Positions 23,397-32,005 of a stretch of 60,444 nucleotides of DNA are shown piece after piece (positions within the stretch are counted from its first letter, which is position 1; each line of letters starts with the position of its first letter). The position numbers were made by a program, and so were the translations under genes. The DNA is taken from assembly GCF_030813495.1 (NCBI RefSeq), contig NZ_JAUSUI010000013.1:1-60444 (forward strand), read 5' to 3'. The notes under the pieces are model-generated. The model did not search any database. It saw only the letters and a list, made by a program, of their open reading frames with translations, and had not been told where the DNA came from. Source of the stretch: Ancylobacter polymorphus (GTDB lineage: Bacteria > Pseudomonadota > Alphaproteobacteria > Rhizobiales > Xanthobacteraceae).

Positions 23397-24712
23397 TGGG
23401 GTTCCTTTCCGGTCTGTCCCGTGAGGCGGCGTTCTCGGCGCCCGTTACGCGAGCGTCTGCGGGCGTCCCCGCCCAGGGGTTTCTACCGACGCTTGGCTCT
23501 ACGCCGAGCGCGACGGGCCTTTCGATTTCGCAGGGCACGGCCATGTCCGTGTCGGCGGTCTATGCCTGCGTCAGCCGGCGCGCCTCCGACGTGGCGCGGT
23601 GCAAGCCGTCCCTGATGAAGGTCGTCGATGGCAAGCCGACCGTCATTGATAACCATCCTGTCGCCAAGCTGTTCCTCCGGCCAAACTGGGTGCAGACCTG
23701 GTTCGAATTCGCGCAGCAGATGGAAACGGCGCTGCTGCTGCGCGCCAATGCATATGCAGCGATCATCCGTGGGCGGGATGGATTACCGAAGGCGCTGATC
23801 CCGATCAACCCCGATGCGGTTATGGTTCTGGAAGCCGCCGACGGGTCGATCTTCTACAACACCAACCGCATTGGCTTGTTCCAGATCGCGGCACTGCGCG
23901 ACTTCGGCGTCGCTATCCCGGCCGAAGATATGTTCCACCTGCGGGGCCTGACCTTCAACATGCTTGTCGGCGCCTCGACGATCGGGCTGGCCCGAGATTC
24001 CATCGGCGTTGCGATGGGGCTGGAGCAGCAGGCGGCGCGGTGGATGGCAAATGGGGCCAAGCCGTCGGGCGTGCTGAAGACCACCAAGACCCTCACCAAG
24101 GACGCCGCCGTTCGGCTCCGTGACCAATGGAACCAGTTCACCAGCGGCCTGCAGAATACCGGCCGCACCGCTATCCTAGAAGACGGATTGGAATGGACGG
24201 CGCTTCAGCTTGATGCCGAAGATCTAGCATTCATCGAACAGCGCAACCATCAGGTGGCGGACATCGCGCGCTTCTATGGCGTACCGCTGCACAAGCTCAA
24301 CGTTCCCATGAGCGGCGCGCAGCTTGATCCGCAGAAGGCGCAACAGGTCTATGTGAACGATGTCATCATGGCCGACCTTGAGCTCTGGGAACAGAAGTTC
24401 GAACAGGTGTTCGACCTAGACGACGAGGGCATGTCGGTCGAATTCGACGAGCGCAAGCTGCTCCGCGCCGACGAATCCACCCGCATCAATACCCAGCGCC
24501 TGGCCGTGATGTCCGGGCTGCGCACGCAGAACGAATGCCGCGCCGAGGATGGTTTGCCCCCGGTGGAGGGCGGCGATGAGCTTCTGCGGCCGGTGAACCT
24601 TGCCGCCAGCGGATCGGACATGACCGGCACCGCGCCCGACGGCGCCGGCCGGCCGGAAGCCGGGGACCTCCCCGACCCCGGCGCTGCCAATGAGACCCCG
24701 GAGGAAAAATGA
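23396..24712 (+). CDS. Portal protein (HK97 family)
   Basis: A 438 aa protein starting at 23396. Recognisable portal features: VYACVSRRASDVARCKPSLM near the N-terminus, HPVAKLFLRPN, LLRANAYAAIIRGRDG and IEQRNHQVADIARFYGVPLH. The portal dodecamer forms the DNA channel and docks the terminase. The C-terminus is Pro/Glu-rich. Confidence 0.95.
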   Translation: MGFLSGLSREAAFSAPVTRASAGVPAQGFLPTLGSTPSATGLSISQGTAMSVSAVYACVSRRASDVARCKPSLMKVVDGKPTVIDNHPVAKLFLRPNWVQTWFEFAQQMETALLLRANAYAAIIRGRDGLPKALIPINPDAVMVLEAADGSIFYNTNRIGLFQIAALRDFGVAIPAEDMFHLRGLTFNMLVGASTIGLARDSIGVAMGLEQQAARWMANGAKPSGVLKTTKTLTKDAAVRLRDQWNQFTSGLQNTGRTAILEDGLEWTALQLDAEDLAFIEQRNHQVADIARFYGVPLHKLNVPMSGAQLDPQKAQQVYVNDVIMADLELWEQKFEQVFDLDDEGMSVEFDERKLLRADESTRINTQRLAVMSGLRTQNECRAEDGLPPVEGGDELLRPVNLAASGSDMTGTAPDGAGRPEAGDLPDPGAANETPEEK

Positions 24713-26094
24713 GCGCTCCTCGTCTGACCAAGGTCTATAAGGCCGCGACCGAAGCCCTGGCCGACAAGCGCCAGGTGCGGGTCATCTGCTCGACCGAGGA
24801 GGTTGACCGCGCCGGCGAGATCGTCGTGCAAGCCGGTATCGACTTTTCGCACTACATGGCGAGCGGGGCGGGCACGGTTCTGTGGAACCATGACACCGAC
24901 AAGCCCATCGCCAAGTGCGTCGACATCGTCGTCCGCAATGGGCGCATCGAGGCGCTGGTGCAGTTCCCGCCCGAGGGTGAGGACGAAGAGGCTGATCGCT
25001 ATTACGCCAAGATCAAATTCGGGTCCGTCTCCGGCATTTCCATCGGTTTCGCGCCGATCGAGATGGAGCCTCTCGACCGCTCCAACCCCAAGAAGGGCCC
25101 GCAGAAATATCTCAAGGCGGAGCTGCTGGAATTCTCCTTCACCCCGGTGCAGGCAAATCGCGGATCCCTGGTGATCGAGCGCGGCGCGGGCGCGGTGTGG
25201 AAGGTCGGCGCGTCGCTCAATCTGAGCGCCTCGGATGAGGCGGGATGGGATGAGGGGCAGGCAAGCGAGAGCATCTTCGACAAGGCTGGTTTCGGCAGCG
25301 ATACGCCCGACCCGACCTTCGCCCGCAAGGGGTTCCTCCTCTATGACGCCTCGCGGCCGGCTGATCGCAAATCGTATCAGCTGCCCTTCGCCAAGATGGT
25401 CGACGGCCGCCTCGTCGCCGATGCCGAAGGCCTCAAGGCCGCAGGCGAATTCCTCCAGCAGAGCAGCATTCCCGAGGACGTGGCCGAGAAGGCTCGGGCG
25501 GTGATCAACCATTACGAGGGCAAGATGGCCAAGACGGACAAGCCGGTGGCGAAGACCGCCCCGGCCATCAAGGTGAAGGGCCTCTATGACATCGGGCGCC
25601 TTGCCTCTCTGCTCAGTGAGCTCGGGTGGGTCCACGACTGCTCTGTGTGGGAAGCGCAGATGGAGGAAGACGGCAGCGGCGTCCCGAAAATGCTGGCGGA
25701 CGCCATGCAGGCCGTCGCCGCCGCACTGCTCGCGATGACCGCCGAGGAAGTCGCCGAGCTGCTCGCACAGATCACGCCGGAAGGCGAAATAGCGGTCAAG
25801 GCCGGTATCGTGCCGGCGACCGCCAGTCCGATCAAAAAGGCTTTCGCCGCCGCGCGCGTGAAGGCCGGCCGCAAATTCTCCGCCTCGACCCGTTCGTCCA
25901 TGCGCTCCGCCTGCAAGTCCATCATGGACGGGCATGACGCGCTGGTCGCACTGATCGGCGTGGAAGAGGAAGACGACGAGGAAGGCGAAGAGCCCGAAGA
26001 CGTCGAGAAGACTGCCAAACCCGACAGGGGTGCGGCGGTGCTGCTGAACCAGCGTCAGCGGCGCCTTGAAGTGATGCGGCGACAGGCCGCCTGA
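24709..26094 (+). CDS. Prohead protease with long scaffold-like C-terminus
   Basis: A 461 aa protein. Residues 1-160 are an HK97-type (U35) prohead protease with His61 in NHD and the SGISIGF motif (108-114) supplying the catalytic Ser. Homologues are usually ~200 aa. Residues 170-461 add an acidic, helical region with a DDEEGEEPEDVE stretch and segments such as GRKFSASTRSSM, probably acting as scaffold and/or additional domain. Overlaps the portal gene by four bases. Confidence 0.9.
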   Translation: MSAPRLTKVYKAATEALADKRQVRVICSTEEVDRAGEIVVQAGIDFSHYMASGAGTVLWNHDTDKPIAKCVDIVVRNGRIEALVQFPPEGEDEEADRYYAKIKFGSVSGISIGFAPIEMEPLDRSNPKKGPQKYLKAELLEFSFTPVQANRGSLVIERGAGAVWKVGASLNLSASDEAGWDEGQASESIFDKAGFGSDTPDPTFARKGFLLYDASRPADRKSYQLPFAKMVDGRLVADAEGLKAAGEFLQQSSIPEDVAEKARAVINHYEGKMAKTDKPVAKTAPAIKVKGLYDIGRLASLLSELGWVHDCSVWEAQMEEDGSGVPKMLADAMQAVAAALLAMTAEEVAELLAQITPEGEIAVKAGIVPATASPIKKAFAAARVKAGRKFSASTRSSMRSACKSIMDGHDALVALIGVEEEDDEEGEEPEDVEKTAKPDRGAAVLLNQRQRRLEVMRRQAA

Positions 26095-26183
26095 CCCACC
26101 GGCGACAGGCCGCTCCCACCATCTCCGTCGTCTCGCGGGCTTGCCCCGCCACGGCGACGCGCACCCCTTTCGAGGAACATCAC

Positions 26184-27569
26184 ATGGAAAAGATCGCCCA
26201 TCTCCGCGTCAGGCACGCGGACATCATGGTGAAGATGAAGGCGCTCGCCGATAAGGACGACGCCACTTTCACCGACGCCGACAAGACCGAATTCGACACC
26301 CTCGCCAAGGAGGCGGATACCGTCAGCGAGCAGATTGCCCGGCAGAAGTCGGTGCAGGATCGCATGGCCGCGACCGCCCAGCCGACCATCGGCCAGGATC
26401 GCCCGGCGACGGTGCCCGCGGCCCCGGAGTCGGATCGCTACGTCAAGGAGAAATCCCTCGTCGTCGGCGGCATCACCAAGATGCTCGGCGTCGGCGGCGG
26501 CACCATCTATGGCGCCCGCGAAGCGGCCAAGGAGATCTATGGCGAGAGCCATCCGGTCACCAAGGCGCTCATCGTCTCGTCGGGCCCCGCCGGCGGCTTC
26601 ATCGTGCCGCCGGATTACATGAACGAGATCATCGAGCTTCTGCGCCCGCAGGCGCAGGTGCGTGCCGCGCAGCCGCGCAACATTCCCATGCCGCGCGGCA
26701 CCCTGACCATCCCCGGCCAGGCGTCCGCGGCCACGGCCAACTACGGCTCCGAAAGCGGCCGTATCACCGCCAGCCAGCAGAGCCTCAACTCGATCGTCGC
26801 CACCTATAAGAAGCTGACCGCTCTTGTGCCGGTGTCGAACGACATGATGCGCTATGCCGATCCGGCCGTTGACGCCTTCGTCCGCGACGATCTGGTGAAG
26901 GTCATCGCGCTTCGCGAGGATCTGGCCTTCCTGCTCGGCGACGGCACGGCGGACACCCCGCGCGGCCTCGCTTCGTTCGCCAACGCCTACGCGGTGGCGG
27001 GTGGCGGCACGGGTGGCGTGTGGAGCACCACCGGCAACTCGACGGCGGCCGCAGGCGGCAACTTTATCACGTCGACCTCGTTCTACACGCTGGCGACGGC
27101 GGCGCAGGAACTTGGCGGCCTGATCAACAAGCTGGACACCGCCAACGTGCCCGAGCGTCGCCGCGTGTGGTTCATGCACCCGCGCTCCAAGAACTACCTG
27201 TACAACGTGCAGAACTCGCTGGGCGTCTATGTCTACCGGGACGAGATCAACACCGGGAAGCTGCTCGGCTATCCGCTGCGCACGACCACGCAGATCCCGA
27301 CCAACATCCGGAACGGTGACAGCTCGCAGACGGACTGCTCGTTCGTCATTCTGGCCGAAATGGACGAGGCCATGATCCTCGACTCTATGCAGCTGGAGCT
27401 GGCGGTGTCCCGCGAGGGCTCGTACGTCGACGCCAGCGGCGCGACCATCTCGGCGTTCCAGAATGACCAGACCCTGATCCGCGCCATCACCGAGCACGAT
27501 TTCCAGATGCGGCACGACGCCGCCATCGCGATCTCGCAGTTCGTGCGCTGGGCGCCGGCCATTTCGTGA
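26184..27569 (+). CDS. Major capsid protein (HK97 family)
   Basis: A 461 aa protein. Residues 1-75 are a charged coiled coil (delta domain) normally removed by the protease. The mature shell domain begins near residue 130 (SGPAGGFIVPPDYMNEIIELL), with the usual E-loop and P-domain motifs (VPVSNDMMRYADPAVDAFVRD). The codon use is the most biased in the window, fitting a highly expressed gene. Confidence 0.95.
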   Translation: MEKIAHLRVRHADIMVKMKALADKDDATFTDADKTEFDTLAKEADTVSEQIARQKSVQDRMAATAQPTIGQDRPATVPAAPESDRYVKEKSLVVGGITKMLGVGGGTIYGAREAAKEIYGESHPVTKALIVSSGPAGGFIVPPDYMNEIIELLRPQAQVRAAQPRNIPMPRGTLTIPGQASAATANYGSESGRITASQQSLNSIVATYKKLTALVPVSNDMMRYADPAVDAFVRDDLVKVIALREDLAFLLGDGTADTPRGLASFANAYAVAGGGTGGVWSTTGNSTAAAGGNFITSTSFYTLATAAQELGGLINKLDTANVPERRRVWFMHPRSKNYLYNVQNSLGVYVYRDEINTGKLLGYPLRTTTQIPTNIRNGDSSQTDCSFVILAEMDEAMILDSMQLELAVSREGSYVDASGATISAFQNDQTLIRAITEHDFQMRHDAAIAISQFVRWAPAIS

Positions 27570-27576
27570 TCATCGG

Positions 27577-27595
27577 GGCCGGCACCGCCGGCCCT
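27577..27595 (+). terminator. Hairpin after the capsid gene
   Basis: A perfect 8-bp stem GGGCCGGC / GCCGGCCC with loop ACC lies eight bases after the capsid stop, followed by only TTCG. It may attenuate transcription or protect the capsid mRNA 3' end. Confidence 0.5.
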
Positions 27596-27628
27596 TCGCC
27601 CTGACATCCCCTTCGAAGGACATCCGCC

Positions 27629-28099
27629 ATGAGCGATATCGTTCTCCAGGCGAACGTGGCCTCGCTGGGCTCTCTCAAGAGCCTGTCGGGCCCCGCCGCC
27701 GCCACTGCCGCCGGCACCGGCGACAGCTCCACCACCACCGGCCGCACCGTGGATCGCTTCGGCTTCGCCTCGGGCGGCATCCCCGGCACGCTGGCTGCTG
27801 GCATCGCCTGGGACGCGACCCTGGCCACCAGCAAGACGCTTTCCGTCGGCTACGCCGTGCAGGACAGCGCCGACGGCAGTGCCTGGGCCGATTATCAGAC
27901 CGGCACCTATGCCGTGGTCGCCACCGGCGCGACGGCCGCCTCCGTTCTCGGTGGCGAGCTGGAAGTGCCGGTCGATCTGCGCAGCGCGCGCCGCTATGTG
28001 CGCGTCAACTTCGCGCTGGATCTTTCGGCCACCGGAACCGACACCGCCGTGGCGCGCTCGATCGGCTTCTTCGCCGGCTTCGACCGCCTTCCGCAGTGA
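27629..28099 (+). CDS. Putative capsid decoration or structural protein, 156 aa
   Basis: A Thr/Ala/Gly-rich beta protein (LSVGYAVQDSADGSAWADYQ, later RRYVRVNFALDLSATGTDT) directly after the major capsid gene and flanked by hairpins on both sides. Decoration proteins commonly occupy this place. The call is from position and composition. Confidence 0.55.
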   Translation: MSDIVLQANVASLGSLKSLSGPAAATAAGTGDSSTTTGRTVDRFGFASGGIPGTLAAGIAWDATLATSKTLSVGYAVQDSADGSAWADYQTGTYAVVATGATAASVLGGELEVPVDLRSARRYVRVNFALDLSATGTDTAVARSIGFFAGFDRLPQ

Positions 28100-28103
28100 C
28101 ATT

Positions 28104-28131
28104 ACGAGGGCGGGCGCAGGCTCGCCCTCGT
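28104..28131 (+). terminator. Hairpin after the decoration gene
   Basis: ACGAGGGCG (28104-28112) pairs with CGCCCTCGT (28123-28131). It separates the capsid and decoration genes from the inserted methyltransferase and glycosyltransferase genes. The T-tract is short, so read-through is expected. Confidence 0.45.
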
Positions 28132-28147
28132 TCCTCTGGGGAGCGGC

Positions 28148-28720
28148 ATGAAATTGAACGTCGGCTGCGGCCGGAACATCAAAGACGGCTGGGTCAATCT
28201 CGACTGCATGGGCCTGCCTGGTGTCGACATCGTCGCCAATCTGGAAGGTGGGTGCACGATTCCATTGGCCGACGACACGGTCGACGAGTTCCTGCTGTCG
28301 CATGTGATCGAGCACATCCGTGACACGCTGCCCTTGATGCAAGAGCTGCATCGCATCGCCCGACCGGGCGCGCAGATGACCATCCGGGTGCCCTACGGCT
28401 CCAGCGACGACGCCCATGAGGACCCGACGCACGTACGGTGCTATTTCCTCAAGAGCTTCAATTACTTCTCGCAGCCCTATTACTGGCGGGCCGATTACGG
28501 CTATCGCGGCGACTGGCGCACGACCGACATCTATCTCGTGATCGATCCCCGTTTTACCGGGTGTTCGGCGGAGCAGGTGATGTCGGCGCTGAAGGTCGAG
28601 CGGAACGTCGTTTCGGAAATGGTCGCCTGCCTGACGGCGGTCAAACCGATCCGGGCCCCCGAGCAGCGGCAGCGCGTGCCGCCGAACATCCATCTTGTGG
28701 CATCCGGAGCGCATGAATGA
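28148..28720 (+). CDS. SAM-dependent methyltransferase, class I
   Basis: A 190 aa protein starting MKLNVGCGRNIKDGWVNLD: the LNVGCG motif I and the Asp at the end of strand 2 that binds the SAM ribose. SHVIEHI (about 52-58) and LMQELHRIARPGAQMTIRVPY follow, as in small-molecule and glycan methyltransferases. The substrate is not evident. It overlaps the glycosyltransferase gene by four bases, so both may act on the same glycan. Confidence 0.8.
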   Translation: MKLNVGCGRNIKDGWVNLDCMGLPGVDIVANLEGGCTIPLADDTVDEFLLSHVIEHIRDTLPLMQELHRIARPGAQMTIRVPYGSSDDAHEDPTHVRCYFLKSFNYFSQPYYWRADYGYRGDWRTTDIYLVIDPRFTGCSAEQVMSALKVERNVVSEMVACLTAVKPIRAPEQRQRVPPNIHLVASGAHE

Positions 28721-29430
28721 CCGAGCAGGCCCGTCTCGAACGGATGAAGTCGCGTTCGGTGATGGTGTGCACCCCCGTGGCGCGCAATCCGGTGTGGCAG
28801 TACACCCAAGGCTTGGCCTCGACGATGATGACGCTTCTCGAGCACGGCATCCCCTGCTCGTTTCAGTTCGTCGTCGGCGGTTCGGTGATCTGCAAGGCGC
28901 GGAATGAGCTGGTGGCGCACTTCCTCGCTTCGCGGTTCACCGACCTGATCTTCATCGACGACGACATGGAGTGGAGCCCGAACGACGTCCTGCGCCTGCT
29001 GGCCTCTGACAAGCAGGTGATCGGCGGCGTGGGCCGGATGCGCGTCGAGAAGCCCAACAGCGATCCCGAGGTCTGGTGCTGGCGCCCGCTGACGGATGCC
29101 GCCGGCGGCCTGAACCAGGACGAGATGGGGGCGATCGAGGTTCGGGGAGTCGGCGCGGCGATGCTGCGCATTCACCGTTCGGTCTTCGAAGCCATGATTG
29201 CCGCGCATCCCGAATGGAAGCGCCCCGGTGCGCGGGATTGGCCGGAGGAAATTCGGGCGAACTACCACGAGTTCTTCGCCCAGACTGCTGAGGCCAGTGA
29301 GGACTATCTGTTCTGCAATCGCTGGCGGGACCTCGGGGGCGCCGTGTGGGTGGACCCGCAAATTACCCTGGGACATGTCGGGTCCTACACCTATCGGGGA
29401 TCTGTCTCCGAAATGCTGGTGGAGAAGTGA
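28717..29430 (+). CDS. Glycosyltransferase-like protein (GT-A fold)
   Basis: A 237 aa protein. N-terminal VCTPVARNPVWQYTQ and DLIFIDDDMEWSPNDVLRLL carry the DxD-like metal-binding motif (DDD) of family 2 type enzymes; a GVGAAMLRIHRSVFE acceptor-side segment and SEDYLFCNRWRD follow. It probably transfers a sugar to a phage structural protein or host surface component. Co-translation with the preceding methyltransferase suggests a joint modification pathway. Confidence 0.75.
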   Translation: MTEQARLERMKSRSVMVCTPVARNPVWQYTQGLASTMMTLLEHGIPCSFQFVVGGSVICKARNELVAHFLASRFTDLIFIDDDMEWSPNDVLRLLASDKQVIGGVGRMRVEKPNSDPEVWCWRPLTDAAGGLNQDEMGAIEVRGVGAAMLRIHRSVFEAMIAAHPEWKRPGARDWPEEIRANYHEFFAQTAEASEDYLFCNRWRDLGGAVWVDPQITLGHVGSYTYRGSVSEMLVEK

Positions 29431-29432
29431 CC

Positions 29433-29621
29433 ATGAAGACCGTCGACCTCACCTGTGACATGCGCCCGTGGCGCGCTGGCGATGCCATCCACCTTGAGGA
29501 TGAGCTTGCCGACCGTCTGGTCGCCGCCGGCGAAGCCGAGAACCCGCGCCCCTTTCCGCCCGGCTTGGAGCCGCGGCGCGGGCGTCCGCCGAAGGGCACC
29601 TATCTGACCAAGGGGAACTGA
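29433..29621 (+). CDS. Hypothetical structural-region protein, 62 aa
   Basis: Starts MKTVDLTCDMRPWRAGDA and ends RGRPPKGTYLTKGN, a basic AT-hook-like RGRPPKG tail. Small proteins with this tail are often found between capsid and connector genes. Function unknown. Confidence 0.6.
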   Translation: MKTVDLTCDMRPWRAGDAIHLEDELADRLVAAGEAENPRPFPPGLEPRRGRPPKGTYLTKGN

Positions 29622-29622
29622 C

Positions 29623-29886
29623 ATGGCCGATCCGTGGAAGAATGCGAGCGGTGATGTGCTGGCGCCGGGCCGCAAAGGAACGGTAATCACTCCTGGAAGC
29701 AGCGACCTCCCGAACGTCTGCAAGGGGCTGGTGGTGCTTGCGGCCGGCAATGCGACCGTGATCCCGGTCGACAACGCCGACAATGAGACGCTGGCCTTTG
29801 TCGGCCTGAACCCAGGCGACATCATTCCCTACCAGGTCCGTCGCGTCACCGCGGCGACGGCTAGCCTGGCGACCATTGACCGCTGA
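29623..29886 (+). CDS. Hypothetical structural protein, 87 aa
   Basis: A beta-rich small protein (LVVLAAGNATVIPVDN, GLNPGDIIPYQVRRV) whose stop overlaps the next start. Its size and fold pattern resemble small capsid-associated or spike proteins, but no family is identified. Confidence 0.55.
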   Translation: MADPWKNASGDVLAPGRKGTVITPGSSDLPNVCKGLVVLAAGNATVIPVDNADNETLAFVGLNPGDIIPYQVRRVTAATASLATIDR

Positions 29887-30533
29887 TGCGCACCACGCTC
29901 ATCACCACGGTTATGACAGCCGCCAGCGATTACAAGCTGGTGTCGGTCGCGGACGTCAAGACGGAGCTCGGCATCACCGGGACGACCGATGACACCTGGC
30001 TGGGGAATGTGGTTGATCGCGCCTCGGAAGCGGCGGCTCAATATTGCAACCGGGTCTTCCAGGCCGAAACGGTGCGCGATGAGTTCTGGCCGGAGCGCGA
30101 TTCCTATCCGTTCCAGCTTCCGGGCGGGTTGGCGCCTCTGCAGCTCAGCCGGTGGCCGGTCAAAGCACTGACCTTGGTCACCGAAGGGGACCAGACCCTC
30201 ACCGAGGCGGCGAGCAATTTCCGCCTCGATAAGGAAATGGGGCAGATCACCCGGTTAGACGGGTCGGCCTATCCGACCGCGTGGCTGCCGCGCCCGATCA
30301 AGGTCGAATACAGCGCCGGCTATGACACCATCCCCTTCGACATACAGGACGCGGTCATCCGCATGGTGAAGAGCCGCTGGTTCCTGCGCAAGCGCGATCC
30401 CCTGCTCAAGCAGGAAGACGTGCCGGGCGTGCACTCGGCGTCCTACTGGGTTTCCACGGGCGGCGAGGGGGCCATGACGCCCGACGTCGCCGACCTGCTC
30501 GACAATTACCGCGTTCCCATCGCGATCGCCTGA
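29886..30533 (+). CDS. Head-tail connector (gp6-like)
   Basis: A 215 aa protein with VSVADVKTELGITGTTDDTWL and VVDRASEAAAQYCNR, the conserved start of the gp6/phiE125 gp8 connector family, then PRPIKVEYSAGY and DIQDAVIRMVKSRWFLR. It should form the ring below the portal. Confidence 0.85.
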   Translation: MRTTLITTVMTAASDYKLVSVADVKTELGITGTTDDTWLGNVVDRASEAAAQYCNRVFQAETVRDEFWPERDSYPFQLPGGLAPLQLSRWPVKALTLVTEGDQTLTEAASNFRLDKEMGQITRLDGSAYPTAWLPRPIKVEYSAGYDTIPFDIQDAVIRMVKSRWFLRKRDPLLKQEDVPGVHSASYWVSTGGEGAMTPDVADLLDNYRVPIAIA

Positions 30534-30535
30534 CC

Positions 30536-30910
30536 ATGAGCCCCGAGCAAGCCCTATCTGCCCTGGACCGCGCCCTTGCGGCCCATGGCCAGAACGCCAC
30601 GCTGCGCCGTTATACCGGCACCGGGCCCAGCCGCACGGCGTCTGATGTCACGGTGCGCGTGCGGTTGGACGATTATCGGCCGGAGGAGCTCGTCGGCGGC
30701 ATCATCCAAGGTGACAGCCGGGTGATCCTTTCGCCCAGCCAGATCATCGCCGCGTCCTGGGGCGGAACGCCGGCGGACGGAACGGACGGCCGGGTGCCGG
30801 TGAAGAACGACCAGATCATCGTCGCCGGCCGGGCGCGGATAGTGCAGGCGCCCGTGCCCTTCTACATCGACGGCCAGCTGGTCCGAATAGAGTTGCAGGT
30901 GCGCGGCTGA
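30536..30910 (+). CDS. Head closure / head-tail joining protein
   Basis: A 124 aa beta-rich protein (ATLRRYTGTGPSRTASDVTVRVRL, VPVKNDQIIVAGRARIV) in the position of the head-tail stopper. Order after the connector and before tail completion supports the call. Confidence 0.65.
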   Translation: MSPEQALSALDRALAAHGQNATLRRYTGTGPSRTASDVTVRVRLDDYRPEELVGGIIQGDSRVILSPSQIIAASWGGTPADGTDGRVPVKNDQIIVAGRARIVQAPVPFYIDGQLVRIELQVRG

Positions 30911-31578
30911 TGCGCGTGTCGGCGAAGATCGACACCATCGACCGCGACGTCGTTCTGCGGCTGGTGGGCGACGATGCTGATCGCTCCCGGCAGTTCGCCG
31001 CCTACGCTCGCGAGGCGCTCGTTGAGGCGCAGGAGGTCAACCGGAAGACCACCGGCCAGGTGCCGCCGCACGAGACATTCGTCGACGGGCGGCGCGGCGC
31101 CGCGCTGGAGACGGTGAAGCCCGACGGCACCATCGTGTTCGAGTTCGATCTGCTCAACGACCTGTTCGAGTGGATCGGTCTCACGCTCATGCAGCATTCC
31201 CCGGTCCTCGCCGGGCGCTACCAAGATTCGCACCTGTTCTTCGCCGACGGGGTCCAAGTGCTGCCGGGCGAGCCGGCGCCGTCCGGCGCAGGGGAATATG
31301 TCTTTCTCAACTCTCAGCCCTATGCCCGAAAAATCGAGCGGGGCCTGTCACCGCAGGCGCCGGCCGGTGTCTACGAGGCCGTGGCTACGCTAGCCAACCG
31401 GCGGTTCTCGAACGTCGCGCGGGTGAGGTTCTCGTTCCGTTCTCTTCCGTCTGGTGCGATCGGAGACTGGGCCAAGACGACCAACATGCGAGCGAACCAA
31501 GAAAGCCGGAACCAACCGGGCGACAAGCGCTTTGAGTGGCTGACCCGTCAGCCGGCCATCGTGATCACGCTGAGGTAG
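30910..31578 (+). CDS. Tail completion / minor tail protein, 222 aa
   Basis: Start overlaps the previous stop. Contains AREALVEAQEVNRKTTG near the N-terminus and PYARKIERGLSPQAPAG, a segment common in HK97 gp10-like neck proteins. Exact role uncertain. Confidence 0.6.
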   Translation: MRVSAKIDTIDRDVVLRLVGDDADRSRQFAAYAREALVEAQEVNRKTTGQVPPHETFVDGRRGAALETVKPDGTIVFEFDLLNDLFEWIGLTLMQHSPVLAGRYQDSHLFFADGVQVLPGEPAPSGAGEYVFLNSQPYARKIERGLSPQAPAGVYEAVATLANRRFSNVARVRFSFRSLPSGAIGDWAKTTNMRANQESRNQPGDKRFEWLTRQPAIVITLR

Positions 31579-31580
31579 CC

Positions 31581-31991
31581 ATGGCCTGCGCTGCTGTCAT
31601 GGCCGCCGTCCGCGCGCGGCTGGATGCCAATTGGACCCGATGCCCGGTCGTCTATCCGAATGAGGACATGACGGCGCCGGCCGACAAGTCCGCCTTCCTC
31701 TCGGTGCAATACCCCGTGGCGAGCGAGGAACAGAAGACCGTCGGCGCGCCGGGGAACAACGTGTTCCGCGAGGCTGGCGTGATCCGTCTCGTGCTCTCCA
31801 TCCCCATCGGGGCCGGGGTCGACGCCTATTCCGTCTGGCTCGACGAGCTGCGCGCGCTGTTCCGCGGGAAGCAGTTCGATCACGTCACCACCTGGGCGCC
31901 CTCCGGCGGCGTTCTCGACGACCGAAACGACGATGGCGGTTACTGGATGCTCTCCAGCGCCGTTGAATATTACTTCGACCTCCACGCCTGA
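31581..31991 (+). CDS. Tail terminator (DUF4128-like)
   Basis: ATG at 31581 gives 136 aa. VRARLDANWTRCPVVYPNE, FLSVQYPVASEEQ and FREAGVIRLVLSIPIGAG match the DUF4128/tail terminator pattern of mixed alpha/beta proteins that cap the tail tube. Placed just before the tube gene, as expected. Confidence 0.75.
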   Translation: MACAAVMAAVRARLDANWTRCPVVYPNEDMTAPADKSAFLSVQYPVASEEQKTVGAPGNNVFREAGVIRLVLSIPIGAGVDAYSVWLDELRALFRGKQFDHVTTWAPSGGVLDDRNDDGGYWMLSSAVEYYFDLHA

Positions 31992-32005
31992 CAGGAGCCC
32001 TTCCG

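Noticed and set aside
24349..25935. Long minus-strand frame (528 codons) opposite portal and protease
   Set aside because: Arg/His/Leu-rich antisense shadow of GC-rich genes; the plus-strand products have clear families.
26055..27515. Long minus-strand frame (486 codons) opposite the capsid gene
   Set aside because: Same antisense effect from high third-position GC; the capsid protein is certain.
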